Assembly (NCBI GenBank): GCA_031177445.1
Contig: JAPSGP010000186.1
Coordinates: forward strand, 1 to 6,227
Length of the DNA: 6,227 nt
Reading direction: 5' to 3'
Origin: Acidimicrobiia bacterium
Lineage (GTDB): Bacteria; Actinomycetota; Acidimicrobiia; IMCC26256; JACDBD01
Each line of letters begins with the position of its first letter. The first letter of the stretch is position 1. A model generated the notes under the pieces. The model made no database searches and was not told where the DNA came from. It was given only the letters and a program-made list of their open reading frames with translations. The translations under genes and the position numbers were made by a program. This document shows, piece by piece, positions 5,904 to 6,227 of this stretch.

Positions 5904-6227
5904 CGAGGAGCCTCCTCAGTGTCTTGCGGGCGCGGGCGAGGTGGCGGCGCACGGCTCCGTCGGTGATCCCGAGGATCTCGCCGACCGCAGTCGGGTCGAG
6001 GTCGTCCCAGTACGTCAGGAAGACGACCGCGCGCTGGCGCGGTGCGAGGCGGCCGACGGCGGCGAGGACATCAGGGCGGGGTTCGGGTGCGTCCGGAGCA
6101 ACCTCCGAAAGCGCGGTCCGTCGCTCACGTGCTACCCGGCGCGTTCGTGATCGGTGGGTCGCTCGCGCCTCGTTGAGCACCGCGCGATAGAGGTAGGCAC
6201 GGCGGTGCGCCACAGTGGGCCATGTTG
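5896..6227 (-). CDS. ECF-type RNA polymerase sigma factor, 5' end cut off by window edge
   Basis: Alternative sigma-70 family factor that would direct RNA polymerase to a dedicated promoter set. The 109 visible residues cover the end of region 2 (RRAYLYRAVLNEAR), a basic linker, and all of region 4: LAPRQRAVVFLTYWDDL followed by the helix-turn-helix in GEILGITDGAVRRHLARARKTLRR. The start of the gene, with most of region 2, lies beyond the right edge. A GTG at 6213 is in frame but falls inside conserved region 2, and the frame is open to the edge, so it is not the true start. The stop at 5896-5898 overlaps the ATG of the membrane protein. The style resembles the SigE-like group of actinobacterial ECF factors that are followed by a membrane protein gene. 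No cognate promoter could be identified in the window. Confidence 0.92.
   Translation of the reverse strand, partial: TWPTVAHRRAYLYRAVLNEARATHRSRTRRVARERRTALSEVAPDAPEPRPDVLAAVGRLAPRQRAVVFLTYWDDLDPTAVGEILGITDGAVRRHLARARKTLRRLLDE
5911..5916 (-). promoter_or_regulatory. Strong Shine-Dalgarno for the membrane protein gene
   Basis: AGGAGG on the minus strand lies 7 bases before ATG 5903, inside the last codons of the sigma gene (the LRRLL codons). It fixes the start of the membrane protein. It is part of a near-perfect palindrome (5905-5917) that could fold into a small hairpin and hide the site until ribosomes finishing the sigma gene open it. Confidence 0.8.

Overview
The window is about 70% G+C and is packed with genes with almost no spacing. 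Many genes start with GTG, and strong purine-rich ribosome sites sit close to overlapping start/stop junctions. Together with mycobacterial-style lipid enzymes (a FadD-like ligase, a WS/DGAT acyltransferase) and an ECF sigma factor, this points to an actinobacterium, possibly of the Acidimicrobiia type. That placement is an inference from composition and gene families only. No RNA genes, mobile elements or CRISPR arrays were seen, and no gap exceeds 100 bases.

Left part, plus strand (1-2314): the 3' portion of a fatty-acyl-CoA ligase runs in from the left edge. It overlaps by 4 bases a short-chain dehydrogenase that resembles the (3R)-hydroxyacyl-CoA dehydrogenase domain of MFE-2. The pair looks like a piece of an acyl-CoA or sterol side-chain degradation operon: the ligase activates an acid to its CoA thioester, and the dehydrogenase oxidises a hydroxyacyl intermediate. 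The dehydrogenase has Thr where the catalytic Ser normally sits.

Right part, minus strand (6227 down to 2358): four genes read toward the first pair and end 43 bases from it. In transcription order they are an ECF sigma factor (its start lies beyond the right edge), a single-pass membrane protein overlapping it by 8 bases, a class C beta-lactamase-like serine hydrolase 19 bases further on, and, after a 98-base gap holding a strong hairpin, a WS/DGAT wax ester synthase/diacylglycerol acyltransferase.

The most interesting item is the membrane protein encoded with the sigma factor. It has a short cytoplasmic N-terminus, one membrane helix, a Rieske-like domain that appears to keep both histidine ligand positions but has lost both cluster cysteines, and a C-terminal cupredoxin domain with a complete His-Cys-His-Met type 1 copper set. 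Its position next to the sigma gene suggests a transmembrane regulator that senses copper or redox state outside the cell. If so, it may control the sigma factor and perhaps the downstream lipid-ester genes. The domain assignments come from motif reading; the regulatory role is inferred from gene order.
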